The translations under genes and the position numbers were made by a program. From Acetobacteraceae bacterium (lineage in GTDB: Bacteria > Pseudomonadota > Alphaproteobacteria > Acetobacterales > Acetobacteraceae), in assembly GCA_947371015.1 (NCBI GenBank), contig CANBNK010000007.1, positions 19,853-83,852 on the forward strand: a stretch of DNA of 64,000 bases, read 5' to 3'. The notes beneath the pieces are model-generated. The model made no database searches and was not told the origin of the DNA. It was given only the letters and a program-made list of their open reading frames with translations. Below are positions 8,762-17,377 of the stretch, piece after piece; position 1 is the first letter of the stretch; each line of letters opens with the position of its first letter.

Positions 8762-10426
8762 TCAGGCCTGGGCCGGCGGCTCCTCCGGCACATCCTCGCC
8801 GGCGGCGCCGATGCGGGTGATGGCCCATTGCAGCGCGACGACGCCGTTTTCCGCGTGCAGCGCCACCTGGCTGGTGCGGCGGGGCTCGGTGCCCAGGTAG
8901 ATGCTCTCCTCCAACTCCACCCGGCAGCCCATGGCGCGCAGCCGCCAGCCGCCACCGCTCGGCAGCCGCAGCAGCACGCCGCTTTCATCCTGTTGCAGGC
9001 TGGCGACCACGCCGGGGTGCAGGTGGAAGCGCACCACGAAGGGCGGCACCTCGGCGCCCTCGGACAACTCCAACAAATCCTCGCCGCGCAGGTCTTCGCC
9101 ATTGGCCGCCAGGTACAGCCGGCGCCGATGCACCACGCCGTAGGGGCGCTTCCAGCCGTCATGCGCCGCGTCCAGCCAGAGCTGGCCATTATGCTCCACC
9201 CGGTCGGCGGAAACCCGTTCGGGCCGGCGGCCCAGGCCCTCGCCCTTCAACTCGCTGCTGTTGGTATCGGCCAGCACCAGGGTGGAATGCGCGGCGGTGG
9301 CGCGCAGCGCGTCGCGCCATTCTTCCTCGGCCGCCGGGGCGGCGCCGCAGTTGACGATCAGCCGTTCCCGCCCGACCGACATCTCGAAGCTCAGCGTGCC
9401 GGCATCGGCGAAGCGGTCGGCGCCCAGCGGCAGGCCATTGGCGATGTCGCGCCCGCGCCCGGCCGGCGGCGCGCCGCAATCCATCAGCACCAGCGTGCGC
9501 TGCGCCTGCAGCCGCTGGAAGCCGGTGAGGTCGAGGAACATCGGCGCTCGGCCGCGGCTCTGCCCCTGGGTCAGCACCAGGTCCACCAGGGCCGCGGTTT
9601 CCTCACGGCTGCCGTTGAACAGCGCCAGCGCGCCGTCGCCATGGCGCAGCATGCGCAGCGCCAGGCCGGCGCGGTCCATCACATGGCCCAGCTGCGGCGG
9701 GGCGTTCAGGCCCCCACCGGTGATCAGGTTGCGGATCTCGATCAGGTCCTGATAGGCCAGAAGCTGCTGCAACGGGCTGCGTTCCACATGGCCGCCATCG
9801 CTGTTGAACTGGCGGCCCAGCTCATCCGGCAGGTACTTCAGTACCTTGTTGAGCCAGCCTTCCTCCTCCAGCGCCACGGCGGCGGCCAGCGCGCCCTTCA
9901 GCGTCACCAGGGCGCCACGATGCGCGGCCTCGGCGGGCAGGGAGAGCACCACGCCGCGCGCGTCCTGCGCCAAGCGCACCAGCAGGCGCTTGCGGAAGCC
10001 GTCCTCCGCGGTCGCGGCCAGGAAGTCCCAATGGCCCAGCCAGGCGGAGACGCGGGCGGCGGCCACCTGCGGCGCCAGGGCGAGTTCCTCCAGGCTGCCG
10101 CGCAGCAGCCAGTCCTCGGTCAGGTCGCGGGCGCGCAGCCGGGCGGTATCGGTGCCGAGCGCGCGCAGGTCCCGCAGCCAGGCGAAGGCATGGGCGCTGG
10201 CGCGCCAGGTGATGGGGCCAGAAGCAGCGTCCCAGCCCTGCGGCCCCGTCACGTCCTCGGGCGCGGGCTCCAGCGTCAGCGCGGTGCCGGCCACCTCGAA
10301 CTCACCCCGCAGCAGCGCGGCGCCCCGGGCGGCGTCGCCGGGCCAGAGGTCACGGAAGGAGCGTGCCAGGGCCTCCGGCGCGCGGCCGGGCCTGATGCCG
10401 GAGAACAGGCGGTCGAACAGGCCCAT
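8762..10426 (-). CDS. heparinase II/III family protein
   Basis: A 554-residue protein with the alpha/alpha-toroid N-terminal region (HAFAWLRDLRALG, SAWLGHWDFLA, FNSDGGHVERSPLQQLLAYQD) and the C-terminal beta-sandwich (LIVNCGAAP, AHSTLVLADTNSSEL) of cytosolic heparinase II/III-like proteins in alphaproteobacteria. Such proteins are normally encoded beside purH and rsmB, as here. No signal peptide is present, so extracellular glycosaminoglycan degradation is unlikely; the real substrate is unknown. The start ATG at 10426 lies 17 bp after the rpe stop, so rpe and this gene probably form one transcript. Confidence 0.85.
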   Translation of the reverse strand: MGLFDRLFSGIRPGRAPEALARSFRDLWPGDAARGAALLRGEFEVAGTALTLEPAPEDVTGPQGWDAASGPITWRASAHAFAWLRDLRALGTDTARLRARDLTEDWLLRGSLEELALAPQVAAARVSAWLGHWDFLAATAEDGFRKRLLVRLAQDARGVVLSLPAEAAHRGALVTLKGALAAAVALEEEGWLNKVLKYLPDELGRQFNSDGGHVERSPLQQLLAYQDLIEIRNLITGGGLNAPPQLGHVMDRAGLALRMLRHGDGALALFNGSREETAALVDLVLTQGQSRGRAPMFLDLTGFQRLQAQRTLVLMDCGAPPAGRGRDIANGLPLGADRFADAGTLSFEMSVGRERLIVNCGAAPAAEEEWRDALRATAAHSTLVLADTNSSELKGEGLGRRPERVSADRVEHNGQLWLDAAHDGWKRPYGVVHRRRLYLAANGEDLRGEDLLELSEGAEVPPFVVRFHLHPGVVASLQQDESGVLLRLPSGGGWRLRAMGCRVELEESIYLGTEPRRTSQVALHAENGVVALQWAITRIGAAGEDVPEEPPAQA

Positions 10427-10443
10427 CTCGCTCTCTCTGCTCC

Positions 10444-11118
10444 CTAGCCCTGGCCGCGCAGCGCGGCGATGGCCGTGCCGTAGTCCGCCGCGCCGAACAC
10501 GGCCGTGCCGGCTACCAGCACATCCGCCCCGGCTTCGATGCAGCGCGGCGCGGTGGCGACGGTGACGCCGCCATCCACCTGCAACGCGATATCGCGGCCC
10601 GATTCGCTGATCATTCGGCGCAGCGTGGCGATTTTCGTCAACTGGCTATCAAGGAAGGTTTGCCCGCCAAACCCAGGATTGACCGACATGACCAAAATCA
10701 GGTCGGTCAGGTCGAGTACGTTCGCCACCGCGGAGACCGGAGTTGCCGGGTTCAGCACCACGCCGGCCTTCTTCCCCAGCGCGCGGATGGTCTGCAACGA
10801 CCGGTGCAGGTGCGGCCCGGCTTCCGGGTGCAGGCTGATCCAGTCGGCGCCGGCCTTGGCGAAGCTCTCCAGGAAGGGGTCCACCGGGGAGATCATCAGG
10901 TGGACATCGAACGGAATCGGGCAGTGCTTGCGCAGCTTTTCCAGCACCACCGGCCCGAAGCTGATGTTGGGGACGAAATGGCCATCCATGATGTCGAGAT
11001 GCAGCCAGTCGGCCCCGGCGGCGGCCACGGCGCGTACTTCCTCGCCCAGGCGGGAGAAGTCGGCGGCCAGCAGAGAGGGGGCGATGCGGACGGGGCGCGG
11101 GGCGGGGGAGTGGGGCAT
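10444..11118 (-). CDS. rpe: ribulose-phosphate 3-epimerase
   Basis: TIM-barrel enzyme interconverting ribulose 5-phosphate and xylulose 5-phosphate. Diagnostic segments are [10 protein letters not shown], the metal-binding [31 protein letters not shown] and LQVDGGV. ATG 11118 gives the usual length of 224 residues. The frame is open a further 22 codons upstream, but those codons lie inside a CTAG repeat and are unlikely to be translated. The repeat begins only nine bases upstream of the ATG and no Shine-Dalgarno is visible, so initiation may be weak or unusual. Confidence 0.94.
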   Translation of the reverse strand: MPHSPAPRPVRIAPSLLAADFSRLGEEVRAVAAAGADWLHLDIMDGHFVPNISFGPVVLEKLRKHCPIPFDVHLMISPVDPFLESFAKAGADWISLHPEAGPHLHRSLQTIRALGKKAGVVLNPATPVSAVANVLDLTDLILVMSVNPGFGGQTFLDSQLTKIATLRRMISESGRDIALQVDGGVTVATAPRCIEAGADVLVAGTAVFGAADYGTAIAALRGQG

Positions 11119-11126
11119 GGGGCGTT

Positions 11127-11230
11127 CTAGCGTCTGATCGTCGCTGGTGGAATCACTGGCGGCGTGAATCCGCCGCTCGATCAACAGTTGAGGTCTGCCA
11201 GACGCTTCTCTGCGCCTCTGACAGACCTCA
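11127..11230. repeat. CTAG palindromic repeat, copy 2
   Basis: Same architecture and orientation as the copy at 30985-31090: CTAG (11127-11130), TCTGATCGTCG, a hairpin with arms GTCGCTGGTG and CACTGGCGGC around GAAT, then GTGAATC. A second long hairpin has arms starting TGAGGTCTG (11189) and ending CAGACCTCA (11230). Several arm differences from other copies keep G-U pairing, consistent with selection for structure. Unusually, this copy sits between divergently transcribed genes, directly against the rpe start. Confidence 0.75.
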
Positions 11231-11373
11231 GCTGCCCGGGTTTCCCAGGGTAGGCACGGTGGGGAAGCATGGTGGCAAGGACGGCCGCGACTTCACCATC
11301 AGCGGCGCCGTCTGGAACCAGGACCGTGAACGGCGGCTAACGCCTCAGCGATCCGCTATCCGGGAGCCGCCCG

Positions 11374-12846
11374 TTGTCCTTTGCCACGCATGCCCGACCT
11401 GCCGCCCTCGTACCCGCCGGGGCGGGGCTTTCGCCGCTCGCCTGGCTTGGCCTGGCGGCGCTGCTGGCCGCCGGCTGCCTGGCGCCGGCGGTGCTGAACG
11501 GCACCCCGCCGGTGTTCACCGATAGCCAGGGGTATCTGGACAATATGGCGCAGTTCCGCCCCAGCCATATGCGTGCCTTTGGCTATGGCGCCTTCCTGCG
11601 GCTCACCGGCGGCATGGCCAGCCTGTGGCTGCCGGCCTTCGCCCAGGTGGTGCTTTCGGTCTGGCTGGCGCTGCGCTTCGTTTCGCTTGAAGCGCAGCGC
11701 TGGCCGGCGCCGCTGGTGCTGGCCGCGGTGGCGCTGCTGCTGGCCGGGCCGCTGCCCTGGCTGGCTGGCTGGCTGATGCCGGACCTATTCGCCGGGCTGT
11801 TGCTGCTGGCGCTGCTGATCCTCGGGCTGCACTGGCGCCGGCTCGGCTGGCTGGAACGGCTGGTGCTGGTGGGGTTCCTCTGCGGCGCGGCCAGCGTCCA
11901 CCTGACCCATCCGCCGCTGCTGCTGGGCCTGGCGCTGGCCATGGGCGGGCTGGCGCTGCTGGCCCGGCCGGTGCGTGCGGCGGCCGGCCGGCTGGCGCTG
12001 GTGGCGCTGCTGGCGGCGGGGATCGGTGGCGGGGTGCTGGTCGCTTCCAACCTCGTCACCTACCACAAGGCCACGATATCCCTGGGCTCGCCGGTCTTCC
12101 TGTTCGCCCGGCTGCTGGAGGATGGCGACGTACCCGCCGTGCTGGCGCCGGCCTGCGCCGCCGGCGCGGCCTGGGTGACCTGCCGCTTCCTCGACCGGCT
12201 GCATATCGGCGCCGACGCGTTCCTGTGGGCGGATGACTCGCCGATCCGCGAGATGGGGTGGTTCGAGCATTTCTACCTGGAGGCGGCGACGCTCAACCCG
12301 ATCCTGCTGCGCGAGATCTGGCCGGCCTGGGTGGGCGGCGCGGTGCGGCGGACCCTGCAGCAGATGGTGACCTTCGGCCTGGGCGACGGCTTCGATGCCG
12401 AGGGGCCGCACATGCTGGCGCGGGAGATGCCGCGCTTCGGGCTGGACTGGGTGGTGCCGCTGATGACGGCCTCGCGGCAATACGACAACGGCCTGCTGCC
12501 CTACGTGCCGGCGCTGCTGGCGGACAGCATCGGTGCGGTGGCGCTGCTGGTGCTGGTCGGGTTGGGCGGCTGGGGCGTGGCGCGGCGGCGGCGGGCGGTC
12601 TGGTGGCCGGCGGCGCTGTTCCTGGTGCTGTGGCTGGGCAATGCGGCGGTGATCAGCCTGGCCGCGCCGGTGCATGACCGCTACGGCACCCGCATGGTCT
12701 GGGTGGCGCCGCTGCTGGCGCTCAGCCTGGTGCTGCGCGCAGGGCGGGGGGCTGCCGAGTGGGACGCGAAGGCCGGCGATGTGGCCCGCGGCCGGCCGTC
12801 CACATCGCATGCCGCGGCGGCAGGTGCAGGAACAGATTGGAACTGA
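11374..12846 (+). CDS. polytopic membrane protein of unknown function
   Basis: A 490-residue protein with about ten hydrophobic segments. Early PPVFTDSQGYLDN after the first TM helix resembles the first periplasmic loop of GT-C-type membrane glycosyltransferases, where an acidic residue is catalytic, but I cannot assign a family. The start is TTG 11374 behind GGGAG; the first ATG would remove the first membrane helix. The final 40 or so residues are hydrophilic and overlap the convergent methyltransferase gene by 125 bp. A role in surface glycan or lipid modification is only a guess from its neighbours. Confidence 0.7.
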   Translation: MSFATHARPAALVPAGAGLSPLAWLGLAALLAAGCLAPAVLNGTPPVFTDSQGYLDNMAQFRPSHMRAFGYGAFLRLTGGMASLWLPAFAQVVLSVWLALRFVSLEAQRWPAPLVLAAVALLLAGPLPWLAGWLMPDLFAGLLLLALLILGLHWRRLGWLERLVLVGFLCGAASVHLTHPPLLLGLALAMGGLALLARPVRAAAGRLALVALLAAGIGGGVLVASNLVTYHKATISLGSPVFLFARLLEDGDVPAVLAPACAAGAAWVTCRFLDRLHIGADAFLWADDSPIREMGWFEHFYLEAATLNPILLREIWPAWVGGAVRRTLQQMVTFGLGDGFDAEGPHMLAREMPRFGLDWVVPLMTASRQYDNGLLPYVPALLADSIGAVALLVLVGLGGWGVARRRRAVWWPAALFLVLWLGNAAVISLAAPVHDRYGTRMVWVAPLLALSLVLRAGRGAAEWDAKAGDVARGRPSTSHAAAAGAGTDWN

Positions 12847-13507
12847 ACGGGCCGAGCCTGAGTCCCGTATAGCCGATGGTGGCGCCAGTGACCTGCGGTG
12901 CCAACTCCGCCAGGCCGGACCTGCGCATCAGGATCAAGTTCTCCTCCCGCGCCCATTCGGCCTTGTTCAGCACGCGGCAGGCGGTGCGGAAGCTGCGGTC
13001 CCAGAAATGCGCCAGCGGAATGGCGGTATGGTGCTCCACCGGGAAGAAGCGGTTGGGCACGGTGACGAAGACCTCCTCCGCCACGCGGTAGAGCTCGGCA
13101 ACGAAGCGGCGCTGGTCGGCGCGGCTGCCGACATGTTCCAGCACGGCATTGGCGGTGGCGAAGCGGAAGCTGCGGTCGCCGAAGGGCAGCCGGGCATTCG
13201 GGCGGATCTGCTGGTAGCCCACCGCCGGATAGGCCTGGCGGAAGCCATCGCCTTCGCCGAGGCCGACCGCGGTGATGTCCTGCGGATGGGGGTACAGCCG
13301 TTCCAGCACGTTGGCGGCATCGGTGACGACATCGGAGACGCCGACATCGAGGATGCTGTCGCCGTGGCGCGGCGTGCAGAACTCGATGAAGTCTCGATAT
13401 ATGCGGTCACGCGCGGCGATGACCACGCGCTCACCCAGGGATTGCGGCGGGGCGGCCTGATAGAACTTGCCATCGACAGCGGCCTTGGTCGGCATGGCGA
13501 GCCTCAC
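12722..13507 (-). CDS. class I SAM-dependent methyltransferase
   Basis: Methyltransferase of about 261 residues. The SAM-binding motif I is SILDVGVSD, followed by LERLYPHPQDITAVGLGEG and RFATANAVLEHVG typical of the Methyltransf_11 group. Homologues normally end soon after the SSNLFLHL segment, so the Arg/Pro-rich tail that runs into the opposite gene may be extra. ATG 13507 or 13495 could start it. A perfect AT-rich palindrome lies at the promoter position just upstream. Substrate unknown. Confidence 0.82.
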   Translation of the reverse strand: MRLAMPTKAAVDGKFYQAAPPQSLGERVVIAARDRIYRDFIEFCTPRHGDSILDVGVSDVVTDAANVLERLYPHPQDITAVGLGEGDGFRQAYPAVGYQQIRPNARLPFGDRSFRFATANAVLEHVGSRADQRRFVAELYRVAEEVFVTVPNRFFPVEHHTAIPLAHFWDRSFRTACRVLNKAEWAREENLILMRRSGLAELAPQVTGATIGYTGLRLGPFSSNLFLHLPPRHAMWTAGRGPHRRPSRPTRQPPALRAAPG

Positions 13508-13511
13508 GGGT

Positions 13512-13536
13512 ATATTGAACAGTATTCAATATACTC
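13512..13536. promoter_or_regulatory. AT-rich palindrome upstream of the methyltransferase
   Basis: GTATATTGAA (13512-13521) and its exact complement TTCAATATAC (13527-13536) flank a five-base centre. The site is five bases upstream of the methyltransferase start and downstream of rsmB. Such an AT-rich dyad is conspicuous in this G+C-rich sequence and looks like a repressor operator overlapping the start region. It has no U tract, so a terminator is less likely. The binding protein is unknown. Confidence 0.5.
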
Positions 13537-13576
13537 ACCGATCGCTGAGGCGTCCGCAGCACGAATTCGGGAGGCG

Positions 13577-14842
13577 TTACCGCTTCACGAAGCGCGCGGT
13601 GAAGAACCCGTCCATGCCGCCATGCTCGGGCCAGTAGTCCGGCCGGGTGCGCAGCGCGCGGTTGGCGGTCAGCGCATGCGCCAGGCCGGGCAGCTCGGTC
13701 GGCAGGAAGGGCAGTTGCGCCAGGCCGAACTCGCCGGCGCTGGCCATGTGCGCCTCACCTTCCTCGGGTTGCAGGGAGCAGGTGGCGAAAACCAGGCGGC
13801 CGCCCGGCTTCAGCAGGCGGGTCGCGTTCAGCAGCAGGCGGCGCTGGGCGGCGGCCAGGGTGGCGATGTCCTTGAAGCGCTTCAGGTGCGGCACGTCCGG
13901 GTGGCGGCGGATGGTGCCGGTGGCGGTGCAGGGCGCATCCAGCAGAATAGCGTCGAACCGGGCCTCGGGCGCCCATTCGGCGGCGTCGGCTTCCACCACC
14001 TCGGCGGTCAGGTGCAGCCGGGCCAGGTTTTCCCGCAGCCGGTCCAGCCGCCGGGCCTCACGTTCCACCGCCACCACGGTGGCGCCGGTGCTGGCCAGCT
14101 GCGCGGTCTTGCCACCGGGGGCGGCGCAGAGGTCGGCCACCAGCTCGCCGGGCTTCACCCCCAGCAGTCGGGCGGGCAGCGAGGCCGCGGCGTCCTGGAC
14201 CCAGAACTGGCCCTCGGCGAAGCCGGCCAGTTCGGTCACGCGGGTGCCGGCGGGGTAGCGCCAACTGCCATTGGGCAGCTCGGTGCCGCCCTCGGGCGCG
14301 GTGGCACCGGGGGCGAGCGTCAGGTCCAGCGGGGCTTCCAGCCAGTGCGCGGCGGCGATGCTGCGCACGCCGGTGCCATAGGCCTGCTGCCAGGCGCTGT
14401 AGAGCCAGCCCGGCGTGTCCAGCCGTTCGGCGTCCAGCCCCTCCAGCGCTTCCGGCCCGGCTTCGGCCACGCGGCGCAGCACGGCGTTGACCAGGCCGGC
14501 AAAAGGCTTCGGCACCAGCCCGACCGTGCCATTGACCGCGGCATGCGCCGGCGTGCCCAGCAGCAGGATTTCGGCGGCGCCGAGGCGCAGCGCGTTGCGC
14601 ACCTCGTCCGGCGGGTTGCGCCGCAGCCAGGGCTCCAGCGCCGCGTCCAGGCTGCCGTAGCGCCGCAGCGCGGCGGCGGCGATGCGGTGGGCGGCGGCCT
14701 TGTCGCGTGGCTCGATGGCCTTGGGCAGGCTGTCGAGCGCCTCCTCCAGCGCCCGGTGCTTCATCAGCACGGCGTTGAGCAGGGCGTAGGCGGCGCTGCG
14801 GGTGGGCTGGGGGGCGGCTTGGGTGGGGCGGGATCTGGCCAT
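13577..14842 (-). CDS. rsmB: 16S rRNA m5C967 methyltransferase RsmB
   Basis: A 421-residue RsmB/Sun protein. The N-terminal NusB-like helical domain runs from about residue 15 (AAYALLNAVLMKHRALEEAL); the C-terminal Rossmann domain has WVQDAAASLPARLL, the SAM loop DLCAAPGGKTAQLA, and both catalytic cysteines in DAPCTATGTIRRHPDV and VFATCSLQPEE. The start ATG at 14842 gives the normal length. A strong hairpin begins nine bases upstream and no Shine-Dalgarno is visible. The gene belongs to the alphaproteobacterial rsmB-rpe-heparinase-purH neighbourhood. Confidence 0.94.
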   Translation of the reverse strand: MARSRPTQAAPQPTRSAAYALLNAVLMKHRALEEALDSLPKAIEPRDKAAAHRIAAAALRRYGSLDAALEPWLRRNPPDEVRNALRLGAAEILLLGTPAHAAVNGTVGLVPKPFAGLVNAVLRRVAEAGPEALEGLDAERLDTPGWLYSAWQQAYGTGVRSIAAAHWLEAPLDLTLAPGATAPEGGTELPNGSWRYPAGTRVTELAGFAEGQFWVQDAAASLPARLLGVKPGELVADLCAAPGGKTAQLASTGATVVAVEREARRLDRLRENLARLHLTAEVVEADAAEWAPEARFDAILLDAPCTATGTIRRHPDVPHLKRFKDIATLAAAQRRLLLNATRLLKPGGRLVFATCSLQPEEGEAHMASAGEFGLAQLPFLPTELPGLAHALTANRALRTRPDYWPEHGGMDGFFTARFVKR

Positions 14843-14850
14843 CAGGCCGC

Positions 14851-14887
14851 GGGTTATGGCCCCGGGGGCGCCCGGGTGCCATAGCCC
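14851..14887 (-). promoter_or_regulatory. strong hairpin in the rsmB leader
   Basis: Arms GGGTTATGGC (14851-14860) and GCCATAGCCC (14878-14887) pair over ten positions with one wobble, and the interior (CCCGGG/CCCGGG) extends the stem. In the rsmB transcript the hairpin ends nine bases before the ATG, where a ribosome binding site would be expected and is not seen. It may control translation, or act as a roadblock between divergent genes. Confidence 0.4.
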
Positions 14888-15043
14888 AGCGCAATACTGG
14901 TGCAGATTGGCGCCAGAACCGCGGCGCCGGCTGGGCCGCAGCGATGGTTGGTTCGCGCGGACCGCGGCGGAATCCGTGGGTGTCGGCACGCCGCAGCGCC
15001 TGCGCGCTTCCGCCCCCGCCCGTTCTGCTTTAACTCGCCCGCC

Positions 15044-16756
15044 ATGCTCAGCCATGTCCTTGCCGCCACCGACCGCGTGATGCCCGCCGTGGAGCGCCGG
15101 CCGCGCCTGGCACTGGTGCTGCTGTGCCTGGTGCTCTGGCTGCCGGGCTTCTTCAGCATTCCCCCCTCGGACCGCGACGAGGCGCGCTTCGCCCAGGCAA
15201 CCAGGCAGATGCTGGAGAGCGGCGACCACGTTCGCATCCGCTACCAGGATGAAGAGCGCAACAAGAAGCCGGTGGGCATCCACTGGCTGCAGGCCACCAC
15301 GGTGCGCGCGGCGGAAGTGCTGCACCTGGGCTGGCGCGGCGATATCTGGCCGTATCGGGTGCCTTCCCTGCTGGGCGCGCTGCTGGCGGTGCTGGCGACC
15401 TTCCATTGGGGCCGCACCCTGGTGGGTAGGCGTGCCGCCTGGCTGGGCGCAGCGATGCTGGGCAGCACCCTGGTGCTGATGGTGGAGGCACATATCGCCA
15501 AGACCGATGCCGCGCTGCTGGCCAGCGTGGCCGCGGCGATGGGGCTGTTCGGCACCTGCTACCTCAGGCCATCCGCGTTCACGGCCAAGGACGCGGCGGC
15601 GTTCTGGCTGATCCTCGGCGTTTCCATCCTGCTGAAGGGGCCGATCGGGCCGATGGTGGCGCTGCTGGCCGGGGTGACGCTGGCCATTGCCGACAAGGGG
15701 TCGCCGCATGGGGCGCCCGTGGGCGACCATTGGTGGAAGGCGCTGCGTCCGGCCTGGGGCGTGCCCTTGATGCTGGCGGTGGCGCTGCCTTGGCTGGTCG
15801 CCATCGGCATTGCGACGGAAGGGCGGTTCTTCTCCCAGGCCGTGGGCGGGGACATGCTTGGCAAGGTCGGCGCCGGGGAGGAGAAGCACTGGGGGCCGCC
15901 CGGCTTCTACGTTCTGACCTTCGCCATCGCCGCCTTCCCCAGCGCCTGGGTGGTGCTGGCGGCGCTGCCCAGCGCCTGGCGCGACCGGCTGAACCCGCCG
16001 ACGCGCTTCCTGCTGGCCTGGATTGTGCCGAGCTGGCTGCTGTTCGAGGCGGTACAGACAAAACTGCCGCACTACGTGCTGCCGATGTTCCCCGCGCTGA
16101 TGCTGCTGGGCGCCAGCTGGGCGATGGACCCGCTGCGGCGGATGCCGCCGGCCTGGTTGCGTTGGGCCGGGCTGGCTGCGCTGGTGGGTGTGTCCGGCGG
16201 GCTGGCGCTGTTGGCGCTGGCGCTGCCTTGGCGGCTGGTGGTGAGCCTGCTGTGGGGCGGGCCGGTGGCGCTGCTGGGCGCCGTGGCACTGGTATGGCTG
16301 GTGCTGAAGCTGCGGGCGCGCGGCGCCTGGGCCGGGGCGGTGCTGGCCGGCTGCGTGCTGGCGGCGCCGGTCTATCTCGGCGTGATGGAGGGCGTGCTGC
16401 CGGGGGTGCGGGCGATCTGGGTTTCCGAGCGGCTGGCGGCCACGCTGCGCCGCGCGGCGCCGGGGCTGGACCCCGCGCAGTTCGGCGTCACCAGCTATGC
16501 CGAACCCTCGATGGTCTTCGCCATCGGCACCGCGACGCATCTGCTGCGCACCGGCGAGGATGCCGCGCAGTTCCTGGCGGCCCAGCCGGGGCGGGTGGTG
16601 GCGGTGGGCGACCGGGCCGAGGCGGCGTTCCAGCGGGAAGCGACCAGGCTGGGGCTGACGGCGCGCGAGATCGGCATGGTGACCGGGCTGAACTACACCC
16701 GTGGGCGATTCCTGACGTTGCAGCTCTATCGCGTTGCGGAAGCATCACCGCGATGA
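15044..16756 (+). CDS. ArnT-like membrane glycosyltransferase (GT-C, PMT family)
   Basis: A 570-residue integral membrane protein. The first periplasmic loop carries IPPSDRDEARFAQATRQML, the DRDEAR signature of lipid A aminoarabinose transferase and related enzymes that move sugars from undecaprenyl phosphate to lipid A. NKKPVGIHWLQ and EAHIAKTDA are further family segments; about 11 TM helices precede a periplasmic C-terminal domain. The start is ATG 15044. The sugar and acceptor are not fixed by sequence; lipid A or another surface glycan is the family-based expectation. Confidence 0.85.
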   Translation: MLSHVLAATDRVMPAVERRPRLALVLLCLVLWLPGFFSIPPSDRDEARFAQATRQMLESGDHVRIRYQDEERNKKPVGIHWLQATTVRAAEVLHLGWRGDIWPYRVPSLLGALLAVLATFHWGRTLVGRRAAWLGAAMLGSTLVLMVEAHIAKTDAALLASVAAAMGLFGTCYLRPSAFTAKDAAAFWLILGVSILLKGPIGPMVALLAGVTLAIADKGSPHGAPVGDHWWKALRPAWGVPLMLAVALPWLVAIGIATEGRFFSQAVGGDMLGKVGAGEEKHWGPPGFYVLTFAIAAFPSAWVVLAALPSAWRDRLNPPTRFLLAWIVPSWLLFEAVQTKLPHYVLPMFPALMLLGASWAMDPLRRMPPAWLRWAGLAALVGVSGGLALLALALPWRLVVSLLWGGPVALLGAVALVWLVLKLRARGAWAGAVLAGCVLAAPVYLGVMEGVLPGVRAIWVSERLAATLRRAAPGLDPAQFGVTSYAEPSMVFAIGTATHLLRTGEDAAQFLAAQPGRVVAVGDRAEAAFQREATRLGLTAREIGMVTGLNYTRGRFLTLQLYRVAEASPR

Positions 16757-16846
16757 TATTGCAAGTCATTCGCAACTGATGGCTGCGGTGGGCATCCTCC
16801 GCTGGTGGCCCCGGTGCTCGTTCCAACCTGTGGATGGCCGCCCCGC

Positions 16847-17377
16847 ATGACGACCGAAGCCTATGACCGCACCACCATCCGGCTGCATTGGGCCACCGCC
16901 TTCCTGGTATGCTGGCAATGGGCCCAGGCGCACCTGATCGACCTGGTCTCCATCGTCGGCACGCCGGGGCGGCGGGTGATGGTGGGGTTGCATGTGCTGG
17001 GCGGCCTGCTGCTGGTGGCGGTGCTGCTGGCGCGGCTGGCGTGGCGCCACCGGGGCGGCGTGCGGTTGAGCCATGCCGCGGGCTCGGAGGGGCTGGTCGC
17101 GCGGGCCGGGCATATCGTGTTGTATGCGCTGCTGGCGGCGGTGCTGGGCTTTGGCCTCTGGCTGGAATGGGTGCGCGGCGACAACCTGTTCGGCCTTGTG
17201 CAGGTGCCGGCCTTCGACCCCGGCAATCGCGCGCTGCGCCGGGCGGCGGCGGACCGGCATGAGTTCCTGGCCAATGCGCTACTGATTTTTGCCGGGCTGC
17301 ACGCCCTGGTCGCCCTGGCGCACCACTACATCCGGCGGGACGGCGTGCTGCGCCGGATGCTGCCCGGGCTGAAGTAG
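16847..17377 (+). CDS. cytochrome b561 family protein
   Basis: A four-helix di-haem-type cytochrome b of 176 residues. Histidines lie at the expected places: RLHWATAFLV (helix 1), GLHVLGG (helix 2), HIVLYALL (helix 3) and FAGLHALVALAHHYI (helix 4). The protein begins YDRTTIRLHW, typical of prokaryotic b561 proteins that oxidise quinol or act with periplasmic redox partners. ATG 16847 is favoured over an in-frame upstream start because it puts the conserved N-terminus at residue 1. It follows the ArnT-like gene by 90 bp. Confidence 0.88.
   Translation: MTTEAYDRTTIRLHWATAFLVCWQWAQAHLIDLVSIVGTPGRRVMVGLHVLGGLLLVAVLLARLAWRHRGGVRLSHAAGSEGLVARAGHIVLYALLAAVLGFGLWLEWVRGDNLFGLVQVPAFDPGNRALRRAAADRHEFLANALLIFAGLHALVALAHHYIRRDGVLRRMLPGLK

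Noticed and set aside
11259..11525. Possible small gene between the repeat and the polytopic membrane protein gene
   Set aside because: It overlaps the start of the membrane protein in another frame, lacks a Shine-Dalgarno and shows no recognisable motif.
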